Assembly (NCBI RefSeq): GCF_036227485.1
Contig: NZ_CP109479.1
Span: forward strand, 3,782,001 to 3,846,000
From: Streptomyces sp. NBC_01451
Lineage (GTDB): Bacteria > Actinomycetota > Actinomycetes > Streptomycetales > Streptomycetaceae
Direction: 5' to 3'
DNA: 64,000 nucleotides
The notes under the pieces were generated by a model. It was not told the origin of the DNA, searched no databases, and was given only the letters and a program-made list of their open reading frames with translations. This document shows positions 35,701 through 43,741 of the stretch, one piece after another. Both the position numbers and the translations under genes were made by a program. Numbering within the stretch: the first letter of the stretch is position 1; every line of letters starts with the position of its first letter.

Positions 35701-36261
35701 GCCGCGTACGGCGAACTCGCCGCGCTTCTCGACCAGCTCGACGCGCGAGTACGCGGCGGCGGCCAGCGCCTCGACGACCGTGCCCAGATCGGCGGTCCGA
35801 CCGGTGCGCAGCGCGACCGGCTCCAGCTCTCCGAGCCCCTTGACCTGCGGCTGGAGTACGGAGCGGACGGGGGCCACGACGACCGACACCGGGCCGGTCT
35901 CCGGGTCGTCGGCGCGGGGGTGCGTGAGGCGGCGCAGTACGGCGAGGCGGCGGCCCACGGTGTCGCTGCGGGGGGACAGCCGCTCGTGCGGGAGGGTCTC
36001 CCAGGCCGGGTACTCGGCGACCGTGTCCGGCGGCAGCAGCGATCTGAGGGCGGCGGCGAGATCCTCGGCCTCCCGCCCGGTCGCGGTGACGGCCAGCACC
36101 GGGCGCCCGGACTCGCGGGCCAGCGCGGCCACGGCGAAGGGGCGCGCGGCGGGTGGTCCGACCAGGTCGACGTGCATACGGTTGCCGTCGCCGGCGGCCT
36201 TGATCGCTTCCGCGAGGGCGGCGTCCTTGACTACGACGTCGAGCAGACCGTGCAGGCTCAT
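32707..36261 (-). CDS. mfd: transcription-repair coupling factor Mfd
   Basis: 1184-aa superfamily II DNA translocase that removes RNA polymerase stalled at DNA damage and recruits UvrA. UvrB-like N-terminal part (GREAEDLAAALRSLLP, AYPAWETLPHERLSPRSD), RNA-polymerase interaction domain (TLETGDYIVHEQHGVGRYIEM, LVVEYA), helicase motifs I GDVGYGKTEIAVRA, Ia VPTTLLVQQH, II VDEEQRFG, III TMSATPIPRTL, IV-VI FYIHNRVESI, VESGIDISNANTL and QLRGRVGRGRERGYAY, and a C-terminal TRCF domain. ATG 36261 starts the conserved chain; codons upstream are unsupported. It has no strong ribosome site. Confidence 0.97.
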   Translation of the reverse strand: MSLHGLLDVVVKDAALAEAIKAAGDGNRMHVDLVGPPAARPFAVAALARESGRPVLAVTATGREAEDLAAALRSLLPPDTVAEYPAWETLPHERLSPRSDTVGRRLAVLRRLTHPRADDPETGPVSVVVAPVRSVLQPQVKGLGELEPVALRTGRTADLGTVVEALAAAAYSRVELVEKRGEFAVRGGILDVFPPTEEHPLRVEFWGDDIEEIRYFKVADQRSLEVAAHGLWAPPCRELLLTEEVRERAAALAEAHPELGELLGKIAEGIAVEGMESLAPVLVDDMELLLDVLPKGSMAVVCDPERVRTRAADLVATSQEFLQASWAATAGGGEAPIDVGAASLWSIADVRDRARELDMMWWSVSPFAADEELTDSFAADATADTLKLGMHAPETYRGDTAKALADTKGWLADGWRTVFVTEAHGPAARTVEVLGGEGIAARLEADLTSLTPSVVQVACGSIDFGFVDTKLKLAVLTETDLTGQKAAGKDGARMPARRRKTIDPLTLETGDYIVHEQHGVGRYIEMVQRTVQGATREYLVVEYAPAKRGQPGDRLYIPTDQLEQITKYVGGEAPTLHRLGGADWTKTKARAKKAVKEIAADLIKLYSARMAAPGHAFGPDTPWQRELEDAFPYVETPDQLTTIAEVKDDMEKTVPMDRLICGDVGYGKTEIAVRAAFKAVQDGKQVAVLVPTTLLVQQHFGTFGERYSQFPVNVRALSRFQTETEAKATLEGLREGSVDVVIGTHRLFSSETRFKDLGLVIVDEEQRFGVEHKEQLKKLRANVDVLTMSATPIPRTLEMAVTGIREMSTITTPPEERHPVLTFVGPYEEKQIGAAIRRELLREGQVFYIHNRVESIDRAAARLREIVPEARIATAHGQMSEQALEQVVVDFWEKRYDVLVSTTIVESGIDISNANTLIVERGDNFGLSQLHQLRGRVGRGRERGYAYFLYPPEKPLTETAHERLATIAQHTEMGAGMYVAMKDLEIRGAGNLLGGEQSGHIAGVGFDLYVRMVGEAVADYRASLEGGVEEEPQLDVKIELPVDAHVPHDYAPGERLRLAAYRAIASANTEADIKAVREELVDRYGKLPEPVENLLLVAGLRMLARACGVGDIVLQGTNIRFTPVELRESQELRLKRLYPGTVIKANAHQILVPRPKTAKVGGKPVVGRELLGWTGEFLTSILGS

Positions 36262-36660
36262 GATGGGGCTTTCGTGAGGAGCGTGAAGGGCGTGAGGGGT
36301 GGGCAACGCGAGCCGCCCGACACGTCTGACGGGCCGGGGGGGTGTCCAGCGTACGACGCCGCACGGACAGGCGCGGCGCCTGTGGGCAACGTACGGCGCA
36401 TCGGCCCCTCCGGGGGGTCCGGTCGCCGCAAACCCGTTTTCCGCCCACCTGTCCCCACCGCTTCGGCAGCGCAGGCCCGCATCAGCGGACCGGGGACTCT
36501 ACTCGTGGACACCTCGACACTCGTGGACACCTCGACGTGCTGTACGAGGCCGTCGTCGGTTTCGTCGTCCTCTTCGGCTTCGCCGGTCCCGGCGAATAGC
36601 TGCTCGGAGAGGGAAATTACCGGCGGCTCAGTGGTTCGATCCACGTGCCGATTGCAGTAG
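36262..36660. other. gene-free stretch upstream of mfd
   Basis: About 400 bp with the presumed mfd promoter and an 18-bp tandem direct repeat (36501-36536). An 85-codon frame on the plus strand ends in a hydrophobic run, but it has no ribosome site and I do not call it. The right end near 36640 becomes AT-richer, like the neighbouring membrane gene. Confidence 0.5.
36501..36536. repeat. 18-bp tandem direct repeat
   Basis: ACTCGTGGACACCTCGAC occurs twice in perfect tandem (36501-36518, 36519-36536). Could be a slippage product or an iterated regulator site ahead of mfd. Confidence 0.9.
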
Positions 36661-37086
36661 CTATGCAAACACCATGAACAGAGTCCACATGATCCCAGCG
36701 ACAACCGGAATCAGGTACGCCAGCAGGAGTTTGGATTCCATACCCGATGCACGCGCATAAGAGACCGTGTCGGCGTAATCGGGCAGCCGGTCCTCAGCAC
36801 GGCGTTCCACTCGTCGAGCGAATCGCAATTGCCGATGAGCCATATAGAACCAGGAGCCCGAGGTGACGAGACCGAACGCGGCGAGCACCCGCAGTACGGG
36901 TAGGTAGTCGTCGGGACCGTTGTTGCTGCCTGAGGACAACAGGGCTGTGTAGGCGACGATGAGGAGCGACTCGGCAAGCAGGAAAACATTGCCGATCTGG
37001 AACACCATCCCGCCTTCGTAGATCACTTGTTCCCACAAGCGGGCATCTTCGGCTCGACGCTGCTCGTCATCCTCCGGGGTCGACAT
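36661..37086 (-). CDS. small three-TM membrane protein
   Basis: 141-aa protein of unknown function. A charged N terminus (MSTPEDDEQRRAEDARLWEQ) precedes TM1 (MVFQIGNVFLLAESLLIVAYTALL), TM2 (VLRVLAAFGLVTSGSWFYMA), a basic loop, and a C-terminal TM3 (LLLAYLIPVVAGIMWTLFMV). Base composition is clearly lower in GC than the neighbours and codons such as AAA, TCT and GTA occur, so the gene looks recently acquired. ATG 37086 has no good ribosome site. It lies alone between mfd and the ABC pair. Confidence 0.6.
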   Translation of the reverse strand: MSTPEDDEQRRAEDARLWEQVIYEGGMVFQIGNVFLLAESLLIVAYTALLSSGSNNGPDDYLPVLRVLAAFGLVTSGSWFYMAHRQLRFARRVERRAEDRLPDYADTVSYARASGMESKLLLAYLIPVVAGIMWTLFMVFA

Positions 37087-37303
37087 ACGACGGGTTTGCC
37101 CACCTCGGCATGGAACATGCTCCTCCGGTGGGTCGGCGGGACCGGTTCTTCTCGACGCAAATTTGATGCGAGTGGCCGCGAAAGACCGCCGTAACCTGAC
37201 TCCCGCCAAGTCACCCCGGCACGAAGCCCGGCGCCAAGGAGCCCACAGACTCCCCGACGCCGGGCCCACCCCCGTTCCCCCGTTCCCCCGTCCCCTGGGC
37301 CGG

Positions 37304-39874
37304 TCAGTCCGTAGCTATAGCGTTCAGCACATTCATCCGCCCCGCCCGGAACGCCGGCACCAGTGCCGCGAACAACCCCACGAACGCCGAGCCGACGAAC
37401 ACGCCGCCGATCGTCACCCACGGAATCTCCAGCACCTTCAGGCCCTCCAGCGCCAGCAACTGCTGGGCCGTCGCGCCCCAGCCCATTCCCAGGCCGAGGC
37501 CGAGCAGTGCGCCGAAGAGGGCGATCACCACGGACTCCATCCGGATCATCCGGCGCAGCTGGCGCCGCGACAGACCGATCGCCCGCATCAGGCCGATCTC
37601 CCGCGTCCGCTCCACCACCGACAGCGCCAGCGTGTTGACCACGCCCAGGACCGCCACGACGATCGCCAGGGCGAGCAGACCGTAGACCATGTTCAGGAGC
37701 TGACCGATCTGGTCCTTCAGCTCCTGCTTGTAGTCGGTCTGGTCGCGGACCTGGTACTGCGGGTAGGGGTCGAAGGCCTTCTTCAGCGCCGCGTAGGCCG
37801 CCTTCTCCTGGCCCTTCTTCGCCGAGGCGAACATCAGGCTGCTCGGCGGAACCTTGTCGGCGGGCAGGTACTTCTCCGTCGTCGCGATGGACAGGTACTG
37901 CGAGCCCTTGTCGATGGCCACGTCGTCGTCCGTGATCGCGGCGACCCTGAGCCGCGCCGTCGAGCCGCCCTTGAAGGCGACGGTCATCGTGTCGCCGACC
38001 TTCACCCCGTGGTCCTTGGCGTACCCGGAGCCCACCGACATCGCGTCCTTGCCGTACGCGGCGCCCAGCGTGCCCGAGATGGTGGTGCGCCGCAGGTCGG
38101 AGGCGTACGTCGGGTCGGCGGCCGTCAGTTCGGTCTTCTCGGCCCTGCCGTCGGGCGGGGTCAGGGTGACCTCGACCTCCTTGTAGCGGGTGACGTGGGT
38201 CAGGCCGGGCGTGCGCCGCATCGCCTGTTCCGCCTGCGGCACGATCCGCTGGTTGCCCTCGACGATGAAGTCCGCGCCGACCGACGCGTCCAGCTCGCTC
38301 GTCGCCGAGGCGACCATCGACGAGCCGACCACCGAGAGGCAGGCGACCAGGGCCAGGCCGATCATCAGGGCGGCGCCGGTGGCACCGGTCCGGCGCGGGT
38401 TGCGCAGGGCGTTGCGCTCGGCGAGGCGGCCGACGGGGCCGAAGCCCCGCAGCAGTACGGCGCTGAGCATCCGTACGACAGCGCCCGCGAGGAGCGGGCC
38501 GATGATGACGAACCCGAGGAGCGTGAGTACAACTCCCGCGCCGAGGACCAGTGAACCGTCGCTGGCCTTGTCGGCGGTGGCGGCCAGGTAGAGGGCGTAG
38601 CCGCCCGCGCCTGTCAGCAGCAGGCCGATGAGACCCCGTACGAGGCCCGCCCTGCCGTCGGCCGGGGTGCCGGCGTCGCGGAGTGCGGCCATCGGGGAGA
38701 CCTTGCCCGCGCGCCGGGCGGGGAGGTAGGCGGCGAGGACGGTGACGACGACGCCGAGGACGAGGCCGATCACCGGGGTGGTCGCCTTGACGGTGAGGTC
38801 GTCGGTGGAGAGGTTCATGCCGGCCATCGACATCAGCTTCATGAGGCCGATCGCGATGCCGACCCCCGCGCCGACCCCGAGGACCGATCCGACGAAGCCG
38901 AGCAGCAGCGCCTCCACCAGCACCGACCGGTTGACCTGCTTGCGGGAGGAGCCGATCGCCCGCATCAGGCCGATCTCGCGGGTCCGCTGGGCGACGAGCA
39001 TCGAGAAGGTGTTGATGATCAGGAAGATGCCGACCAGGAACGCGATCCCGGCGAAGCCGAGCATGGCGTACTTGATGACGTTCATGAACTCGCCGACGCC
39101 TTCACGGCTCTCGTCGGAGAACTCCTTCTGCGTCTGCACCTTGAACGCGCCACCGTCCGCGAGGGTCCGGGTGACGTTCTGCTTGAGCCGCGTGTCGGTG
39201 ACCCCGTCGGCCGCCGTGACGTTGAGCTGGGTGAACCGGCCGGTGGCGCCCAGGAGTTCACGCTGTGCGGTGGCGGTGTCGAAGTAGACGACGGCCGCGC
39301 CGGGGTTGGTCACCTTGAAGGTCGCGATGCCGACGATCCGCGCGGAGATGTCACCGGTCTGAGTGATGGTACGAAGCTCGTCACCCATTTTCAGGTGGTG
39401 CTTGTCGGCGGTGTCGGCGTCGACCATCACCTCGGTGGGCCCGCGTGGTGCGTGGCCGCTGGTGATCTCCATCGAACGCAGGTCGTTGCGCGTCCAGTTG
39501 CCCGCGATGGTCGGAGCCCCGGTACTGGACCCCATGTTCTCGTTCTCGCTGTCGACGACGGTCACGTTCATCGAACTGACCGCGCCCTCGGCCGACTTGA
39601 CGCCCTGGGCCTGCTGAGCCTTCGCCAGTACGGAGGCCGGCAGCGACTCGGGCACCCCGTTCTGTGGGGTGTCGTCGTTCTTGGCCGCCTTCGGCGACAC
39701 CGTGACGTCGGGGGAGGTGACCGAGAAGAGCTTGTCGAACGTCGTGTTCATGGTGTCGGTGAAGACGAGAGTCCCGCACACGAACGCCACCGACAGCAGC
39801 ACGGCCACCGCCGACAGGGCCATCCGGCCCTTGTGCGCGAAGAAGTTGCGCATCGAGGTCTTGAGCACAGTCAT
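37304..39874 (-). CDS. ABC transporter permease, FtsX/MacB double-module type
   Basis: 856-aa permease, same layout as the one at 2268-4805: N-terminal anchor (KGRMALSAVAVLLSVAFVCGTL), extracellular domain, a first FtsX block of three TM helices (about 270-390), extra TM helices about 410-475, NALRNPRRTGATGAALMIGL with a second anchor, a second extracellular domain, and a final FtsX block. Its ATG overlaps the stop of the ATPase gene (ATGA), so the two are coupled. Substrate unknown. It is a diverged paralogue of the first permease, with opposite orientation. Confidence 0.92.
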   Translation of the reverse strand: MTVLKTSMRNFFAHKGRMALSAVAVLLSVAFVCGTLVFTDTMNTTFDKLFSVTSPDVTVSPKAAKNDDTPQNGVPESLPASVLAKAQQAQGVKSAEGAVSSMNVTVVDSENENMGSSTGAPTIAGNWTRNDLRSMEITSGHAPRGPTEVMVDADTADKHHLKMGDELRTITQTGDISARIVGIATFKVTNPGAAVVYFDTATAQRELLGATGRFTQLNVTAADGVTDTRLKQNVTRTLADGGAFKVQTQKEFSDESREGVGEFMNVIKYAMLGFAGIAFLVGIFLIINTFSMLVAQRTREIGLMRAIGSSRKQVNRSVLVEALLLGFVGSVLGVGAGVGIAIGLMKLMSMAGMNLSTDDLTVKATTPVIGLVLGVVVTVLAAYLPARRAGKVSPMAALRDAGTPADGRAGLVRGLIGLLLTGAGGYALYLAATADKASDGSLVLGAGVVLTLLGFVIIGPLLAGAVVRMLSAVLLRGFGPVGRLAERNALRNPRRTGATGAALMIGLALVACLSVVGSSMVASATSELDASVGADFIVEGNQRIVPQAEQAMRRTPGLTHVTRYKEVEVTLTPPDGRAEKTELTAADPTYASDLRRTTISGTLGAAYGKDAMSVGSGYAKDHGVKVGDTMTVAFKGGSTARLRVAAITDDDVAIDKGSQYLSIATTEKYLPADKVPPSSLMFASAKKGQEKAAYAALKKAFDPYPQYQVRDQTDYKQELKDQIGQLLNMVYGLLALAIVVAVLGVVNTLALSVVERTREIGLMRAIGLSRRQLRRMIRMESVVIALFGALLGLGLGMGWGATAQQLLALEGLKVLEIPWVTIGGVFVGSAFVGLFAALVPAFRAGRMNVLNAIATD

Positions 39875-40659
39875 GACGTACGCCCCCGCGCGTCGAAGTC
39901 CTTCATACGGTCGAGAACGCTGTCGGCGGTCGGCCGGAACATCTCGTCGACGATCCGTCCGTCGGCCAGGTACAGCACGCGGTCCGCGTACGAGGCGGCC
40001 ACCGGGTCGTGCGTGACCATCACGATGGTCTGGCCGAGCTCGTCGACGGACCGCCGGAGGAAGCCCAACACCTCAGCACCCGCACGGGAGTCGAGGTTTC
40101 CGGTCGGCTCGTCGCCGAAGATGATCTCGGGCCGCGCGGCCAACGCCCTTGCCACGGCGACGCGTTGCTGCTGGCCGCCGGAGAGCTGGTTGGGCCGGTG
40201 CTTGAGCCGGTCCTTGAGCCCGACGGTCTCGACGACCTGCGCCAGCCAGCCCTTGTCCGGCTTACGGCCCGCGATGTCCATGGGCAGCGTGATGTTCTCC
40301 AGCGCGCTGAGCGTCGGCAGCAGGTTGAACGCCTGGAAGATGAACCCGATCCGGTCCCGGCGCAGTCGCGTCAGCTTCTTGTCCTTGAGCCCGGTGATCT
40401 CGGTGTCGTCGAGGTAGATCTGTCCGGACGTCACGGTGTCGAGGCCGGCGAGGCAGTGCATGAGGGTGGACTTGCCGGAGCCCGAGGGCCCCATGATCGC
40501 GGTGAACTGCCCCCGCGCGATGTCCACGTCCACGGCGTCCAGGGCGACGACGCGGGTCTCACCGGACCCGTACGCCTTCACGACCTGCCGCGCCCGAGCG
40601 GCAACGGCCGTACGCCCTCCAGTGCCCCCGTGCCTGGTGATGGTTGCAGCCGATGTCAC
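39871..40659 (-). CDS. ABC transporter ATP-binding protein, MacB/LolD type
   Basis: 262-aa ATPase with Walker A GPSGSGKST, Q-loop FQAFNLLP, signature LSGGQQQRVAVARAL and Walker B IIFGDEPTGNLDS, nearly residue for residue as in the ATPase at 1423. GTG start at 40659 is preceded by AGGAG at 7 nt; the open frame upstream of it is unsupported. Forms a two-gene unit with the following permease. The N-terminal 25 residues differ from the paralogue. Confidence 0.93.
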   Translation of the reverse strand: MTSAATITRHGGTGGRTAVAARARQVVKAYGSGETRVVALDAVDVDIARGQFTAIMGPSGSGKSTLMHCLAGLDTVTSGQIYLDDTEITGLKDKKLTRLRRDRIGFIFQAFNLLPTLSALENITLPMDIAGRKPDKGWLAQVVETVGLKDRLKHRPNQLSGGQQQRVAVARALAARPEIIFGDEPTGNLDSRAGAEVLGFLRRSVDELGQTIVMVTHDPVAASYADRVLYLADGRIVDEMFRPTADSVLDRMKDFDARGRTS

Positions 40660-41082
40660 GGTATGTCTCCTAAGTCGGTCACTGCTAGGGCGCACTGACA
40701 CCCTGGCGATACGTCGGTCCGCGTCGCTCCGCGCTCTTGCTCCGCGGTATGTCCATGAGTCTGCTGGTGGGAGGGGGTCCCGGTCTCTGGTGCCCAGCGC
40801 AGTCTTCTGCGGGGGAAAACCCCACCCCCGAAGTTCAGGAACGCCGTCCCCAGCGGCGTAAAGCCAGGTTAAGGACGACCCATGCCCCGTCTCGTCCTCC
40901 GTCGGTACGAACCCTCCCCGAGCCGTAGTAAGGAGGTACCCCTAAGGGCTGTCCACCCCTCGGTGGAGCGGGTCTCGGGGTCGCCTCCACCCTTCGCCCC
41001 GGCCACGCTCCACCCTCCCGCCGGGTGAGGGTCAAGTGGCAGAGTGGTCGCCGGAAGATAGATGCAGGGGGAAAGGAACCCG
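40660..41082. other. gene-free divergent stretch, ABC pair to MFS
   Basis: About 420 bp holding both promoters. Notable spots are AAGGAGGTACCCCTAAGG near 40931, which looks like a ribosome site followed by only a stop, and repeated CTCCACCC/GGGTGGAG-type runs (40968-41020). I see no gene. Confidence 0.5.
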
Positions 41083-42603
41083 GTGGACAGCAGCAGCCGC
41101 CGTACGGAACCCGCGGTACCGGCGACACCCGGCGCGGTGCGGCGTACCGGAACCGGGAAGCGGGGAGCCGTCGTCGCCGCGCTGATGCTCGCGATGGCGC
41201 TGGCCGCGCTCGACTCCACCATCGTGGCCACCGCCGTACCGCAGATCGTCGGCGACCTCGGCGGCTTCTCCGTCTTCTCCTGGCTGTTCTCGGGCTACCT
41301 GCTGGCCGTCACGGTCACCCTCCCGGTGTACGGCAAGCTCTCCGACACCTTCGGCCGCAAACCGGTCCTGATAGCGGGTGCGGCCCTCTTCCTCCTCGGC
41401 TCACTGCTCTGCGCGCTGGCCTGGAACATGGGCGCGCTGATCGCGTTCCGGATCATCCAGGGCCTGGGCGGCGGCGCCCTCCAGGGCACGGTCCAGACCC
41501 TGGCCGCCGACCTCTACCCGCTCGAACAACGCCCCAAGATCCAGGCCAAGTTGTCGACCGTATGGGCGACCGCGGCAGTGGCGGGCCCCGCGGTGGGCGG
41601 GGTGCTGGCGGCCTACGCGGGCTGGCGCTGGATCTTCCTCGTCAACCTCCCCGTCGGCGCGGTGGCGATGTGGCTCCTGGCCCGCCACCTCCACGAACCC
41701 GAGCGCGACACCTCCGGCCCCCGCCCGCGCGTCGACTGGGCGGGCGCGCTGGCGGTGTTCGCGTGCGGCGGCGTACTCCTGACGGCCCTCGTCCAGGGCG
41801 GCGTGGCCTGGCCCTGGCTGTCGCTGCCCTCAACCGCCTTCTTCGGTACGGGACTTGCCCTGGTGTTCCTCGTGGTCGCGATCGAACGCCGGGCGGCGGA
41901 GCCGATCATCCCCGGATGGGTGTGGCGGCGCCCCACGATCGCGGCGGTCAACCTGGCCCTGGGCGCCCTGGGCCTGCTGATGGTGGCCCCGACGGTGTTC
42001 CTGCCGACGTACGCCCAGTCGGTGCTGGGCCTGGCCCCGATCGCGGCCGGATTCGTGCTGTCCGTATGGACGTTGAGCTGGCCGGTGTCGGCGGCGCTGA
42101 GCCAGCACGTGTACCGCAGGATCGGCTTCCGGAACACGGCGATGCTAGGCATCGGCGCGGCGGCCCTGATCCTGCTGGCGTTCCCCTTCCTCCCGTACCC
42201 GGGCTCCGCCTGGCAGCCCACGCTCCTGATGCTGCTGCTCGGCGGCGCCCTGGGACTCTTCCAACTCCCCCTGATAGTGGGCGTCCAGTCGACGGTCGGC
42301 TGGTCGGAACGCGGCACGGCGACGGCGTCGGTGCTCTTCTGCCGTCAGACCGGCCAGACGATCGGCGCCGCCCTGTTCGGCGCGGTGGCCAACGGCGTCC
42401 TCGCGTCCCGGCTGGGCGGCGCGAGCGACCTGGACTCGGTGACCCGGACACTGGGCACGGGCGCCGCACCGGAGGCGACCCGCCGGGCCATCGCGGAGGC
42501 GGTGCACGCGGTGTACTTCGGGGCGGCGGGCGCGGCGGCACTGGCCTTCGTGGCGCTGCTGGCACTGGCGCCGCGGCGGTTCCCGGTCCTCGACACCCCG
42601 TAG
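41083..42603 (+). CDS. MFS drug:H+ antiporter, DHA2 (14-TM) family
   Basis: 506-aa inner-membrane exporter. Motif C/D1 region LMLAMALAALDSTIVATAVPQI, motif A GKLSDTFGRKPVL between TM2 and TM3, motif B RIIQGLGGGAL, and 14 predicted TM helices place it in the DHA2 family of proton-driven drug efflux pumps (EmrB/QacA type). GTG 41083 is preferred: AAGGA lies 5 nt upstream, inside what would be the N terminus if the ATG at 41062 were used. No adjacent regulator. Substrate unknown. Confidence 0.92.
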   Translation: MDSSSRRTEPAVPATPGAVRRTGTGKRGAVVAALMLAMALAALDSTIVATAVPQIVGDLGGFSVFSWLFSGYLLAVTVTLPVYGKLSDTFGRKPVLIAGAALFLLGSLLCALAWNMGALIAFRIIQGLGGGALQGTVQTLAADLYPLEQRPKIQAKLSTVWATAAVAGPAVGGVLAAYAGWRWIFLVNLPVGAVAMWLLARHLHEPERDTSGPRPRVDWAGALAVFACGGVLLTALVQGGVAWPWLSLPSTAFFGTGLALVFLVVAIERRAAEPIIPGWVWRRPTIAAVNLALGALGLLMVAPTVFLPTYAQSVLGLAPIAAGFVLSVWTLSWPVSAALSQHVYRRIGFRNTAMLGIGAAALILLAFPFLPYPGSAWQPTLLMLLLGGALGLFQLPLIVGVQSTVGWSERGTATASVLFCRQTGQTIGAALFGAVANGVLASRLGGASDLDSVTRTLGTGAAPEATRRAIAEAVHAVYFGAAGAAALAFVALLALAPRRFPVLDTP

Positions 42604-42617
42604 TCCTCGTAGTCCTC

Positions 42618-42650
42618 AGCCGGCACCCTCAGCGGGCACCCGCAGCGGCT
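42618..42650. terminator. hairpin between convergent MFS and coiled-coil genes
   Basis: AGCCG...CGGCT (42618-42622, 42646-42650) enclosing GCGGG-ca-CCCGC. Lies in the 48-bp gap between two stop codons. Confidence 0.55.
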
Positions 42651-42651
42651 C

Positions 42652-43548
42652 TCATTCGGCCGCCGCCCGCCCCGTCAGCGTGGTCAGGCTGCTCCGTACG
42701 TGGTCCATGTGGGCCTGGACGTCGTCCCACTCCTCCCCGTGCTCCCGCAGCACGCGCTCCGTCTCGCGGGCGATGCGGTCCTCCTGGAGGCGAGCCCCGG
42801 CGAGGAGTTCGGCGGCGCGAACCCGTGCGTCGTCGTCGCTGCGCCGGACCGACTCCTCAGCCTCCGCGAGGGCCCTCTTCGCCTCGGACAGCGCGGCCTC
42901 GGCCGCCGCCACCTGCTCCATGTGCCGTGCCTCCAGGGCGACTTCACGCTCGGCGACAACCCGTTCCTGCTCGGCCCACCGTTCGGCGTACTCCTTCTCC
43001 TGCTCGGCGAGCAGCCCGGAGGTCCGCAGCCGCATCTCGCGCAGTGCGGCCAGCGCCTCCCCCCGCCCCTCCTTGACCTCCCGCCGGGCACCGATCCGGA
43101 TCTCGTCGGCCTCCGCGCGGGCGGCGAGCAGCAGATGCCGGGCACGCTCCTCGGCCTCACCGCGCACGGTCTCGGCGGCAGCCTCCGCCGCCTCCCGCAG
43201 GGCGTCCGCGCGGGCCTCGGCAGCCGCGATCAGCTGCCGCACCTCGCTGCGCCCGCGCTCCCGCACGGCGCCGGCCTCCTCGACACCCAACTCCCAGAGC
43301 TGCCGGGCGCGCTCGCCGAGACTCTCGTACGTCTGCGGGGCGAGCCGCGCGACGGTCTCCCGCAGCCGCGCGGACTCCGCCTCCATGTCTCTGGCGAGCA
43401 CGGTCAGCCGTGCGGCCCGCTCCCAGGCGGAGTCCCGTTCCGCGGAGAGCACGGCTGCGAACGCGTCGACCTGATCGGGCCGGTAACCGCGCCCCCGTCC
43501 GGCCCCGAAACCGGCCACGAAACCGTGCGACGTCGCTGCGCTGCTCAT
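42652..43548 (-). CDS. coiled-coil protein with DivIVA-like N terminus
   Basis: 298-aa cytosolic protein. The N-terminal segment GRGYRPDQVDAFAAVLSAERD recalls the DivIVA/polar-growth type motif (PxxVDxF); the remainder (about 45-285) is one long Ala/Glu/Arg-rich coiled coil. In Streptomyces such proteins (for example Scy, FilP and relatives) build polar or filament scaffolds, so a cytoskeletal role at hyphal tips is possible but not shown. ATG 43548 with GAGGGG at 7 nt. It is followed downstream by a convergent MFS gene and preceded by the toxin/SUKH cluster, with which it shares direction. Confidence 0.72.
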   Translation of the reverse strand: MSSAATSHGFVAGFGAGRGRGYRPDQVDAFAAVLSAERDSAWERAARLTVLARDMEAESARLRETVARLAPQTYESLGERARQLWELGVEEAGAVRERGRSEVRQLIAAAEARADALREAAEAAAETVRGEAEERARHLLLAARAEADEIRIGARREVKEGRGEALAALREMRLRTSGLLAEQEKEYAERWAEQERVVAEREVALEARHMEQVAAAEAALSEAKRALAEAEESVRRSDDDARVRAAELLAGARLQEDRIARETERVLREHGEEWDDVQAHMDHVRSSLTTLTGRAAAE

Positions 43549-43741
43549 CCGGCAACCCCTCTCCGCGTACGAAGTAATGATTTCGCGCACATCTTGATGG
43601 ATTGAGGTGAAATGTGCCTAACGCGACACTCCGGGCCGGGTCACGGCCGGTACGAGGGATCAGTACGGCGGATCGGCACAGCAGGGAGGGGGGCGGGTGG
43701 CCGTACGGCCACCCGCCCCCCTCCCTGCTGTCCTCAACGGG

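Noticed and set aside
36537..36599. Short plus-strand peptide VLYEAVVGFVVLFGFAGPGE
   Set aside because: Hydrophobic and in a clean frame, but there is no ribosome site or promoter and the frame runs back through the direct repeats; too weak to call.
33262..36660. 1132-codon open frame antisense to mfd
   Set aside because: A frame shadow of mfd without ribosome site, motifs or Streptomyces codon bias.
40925..40955. AAGGAGGTACCCCTAAGG as the start of a leader peptide
   Set aside because: A good Shine-Dalgarno is present but no start codon with a following frame occurs at proper distance.
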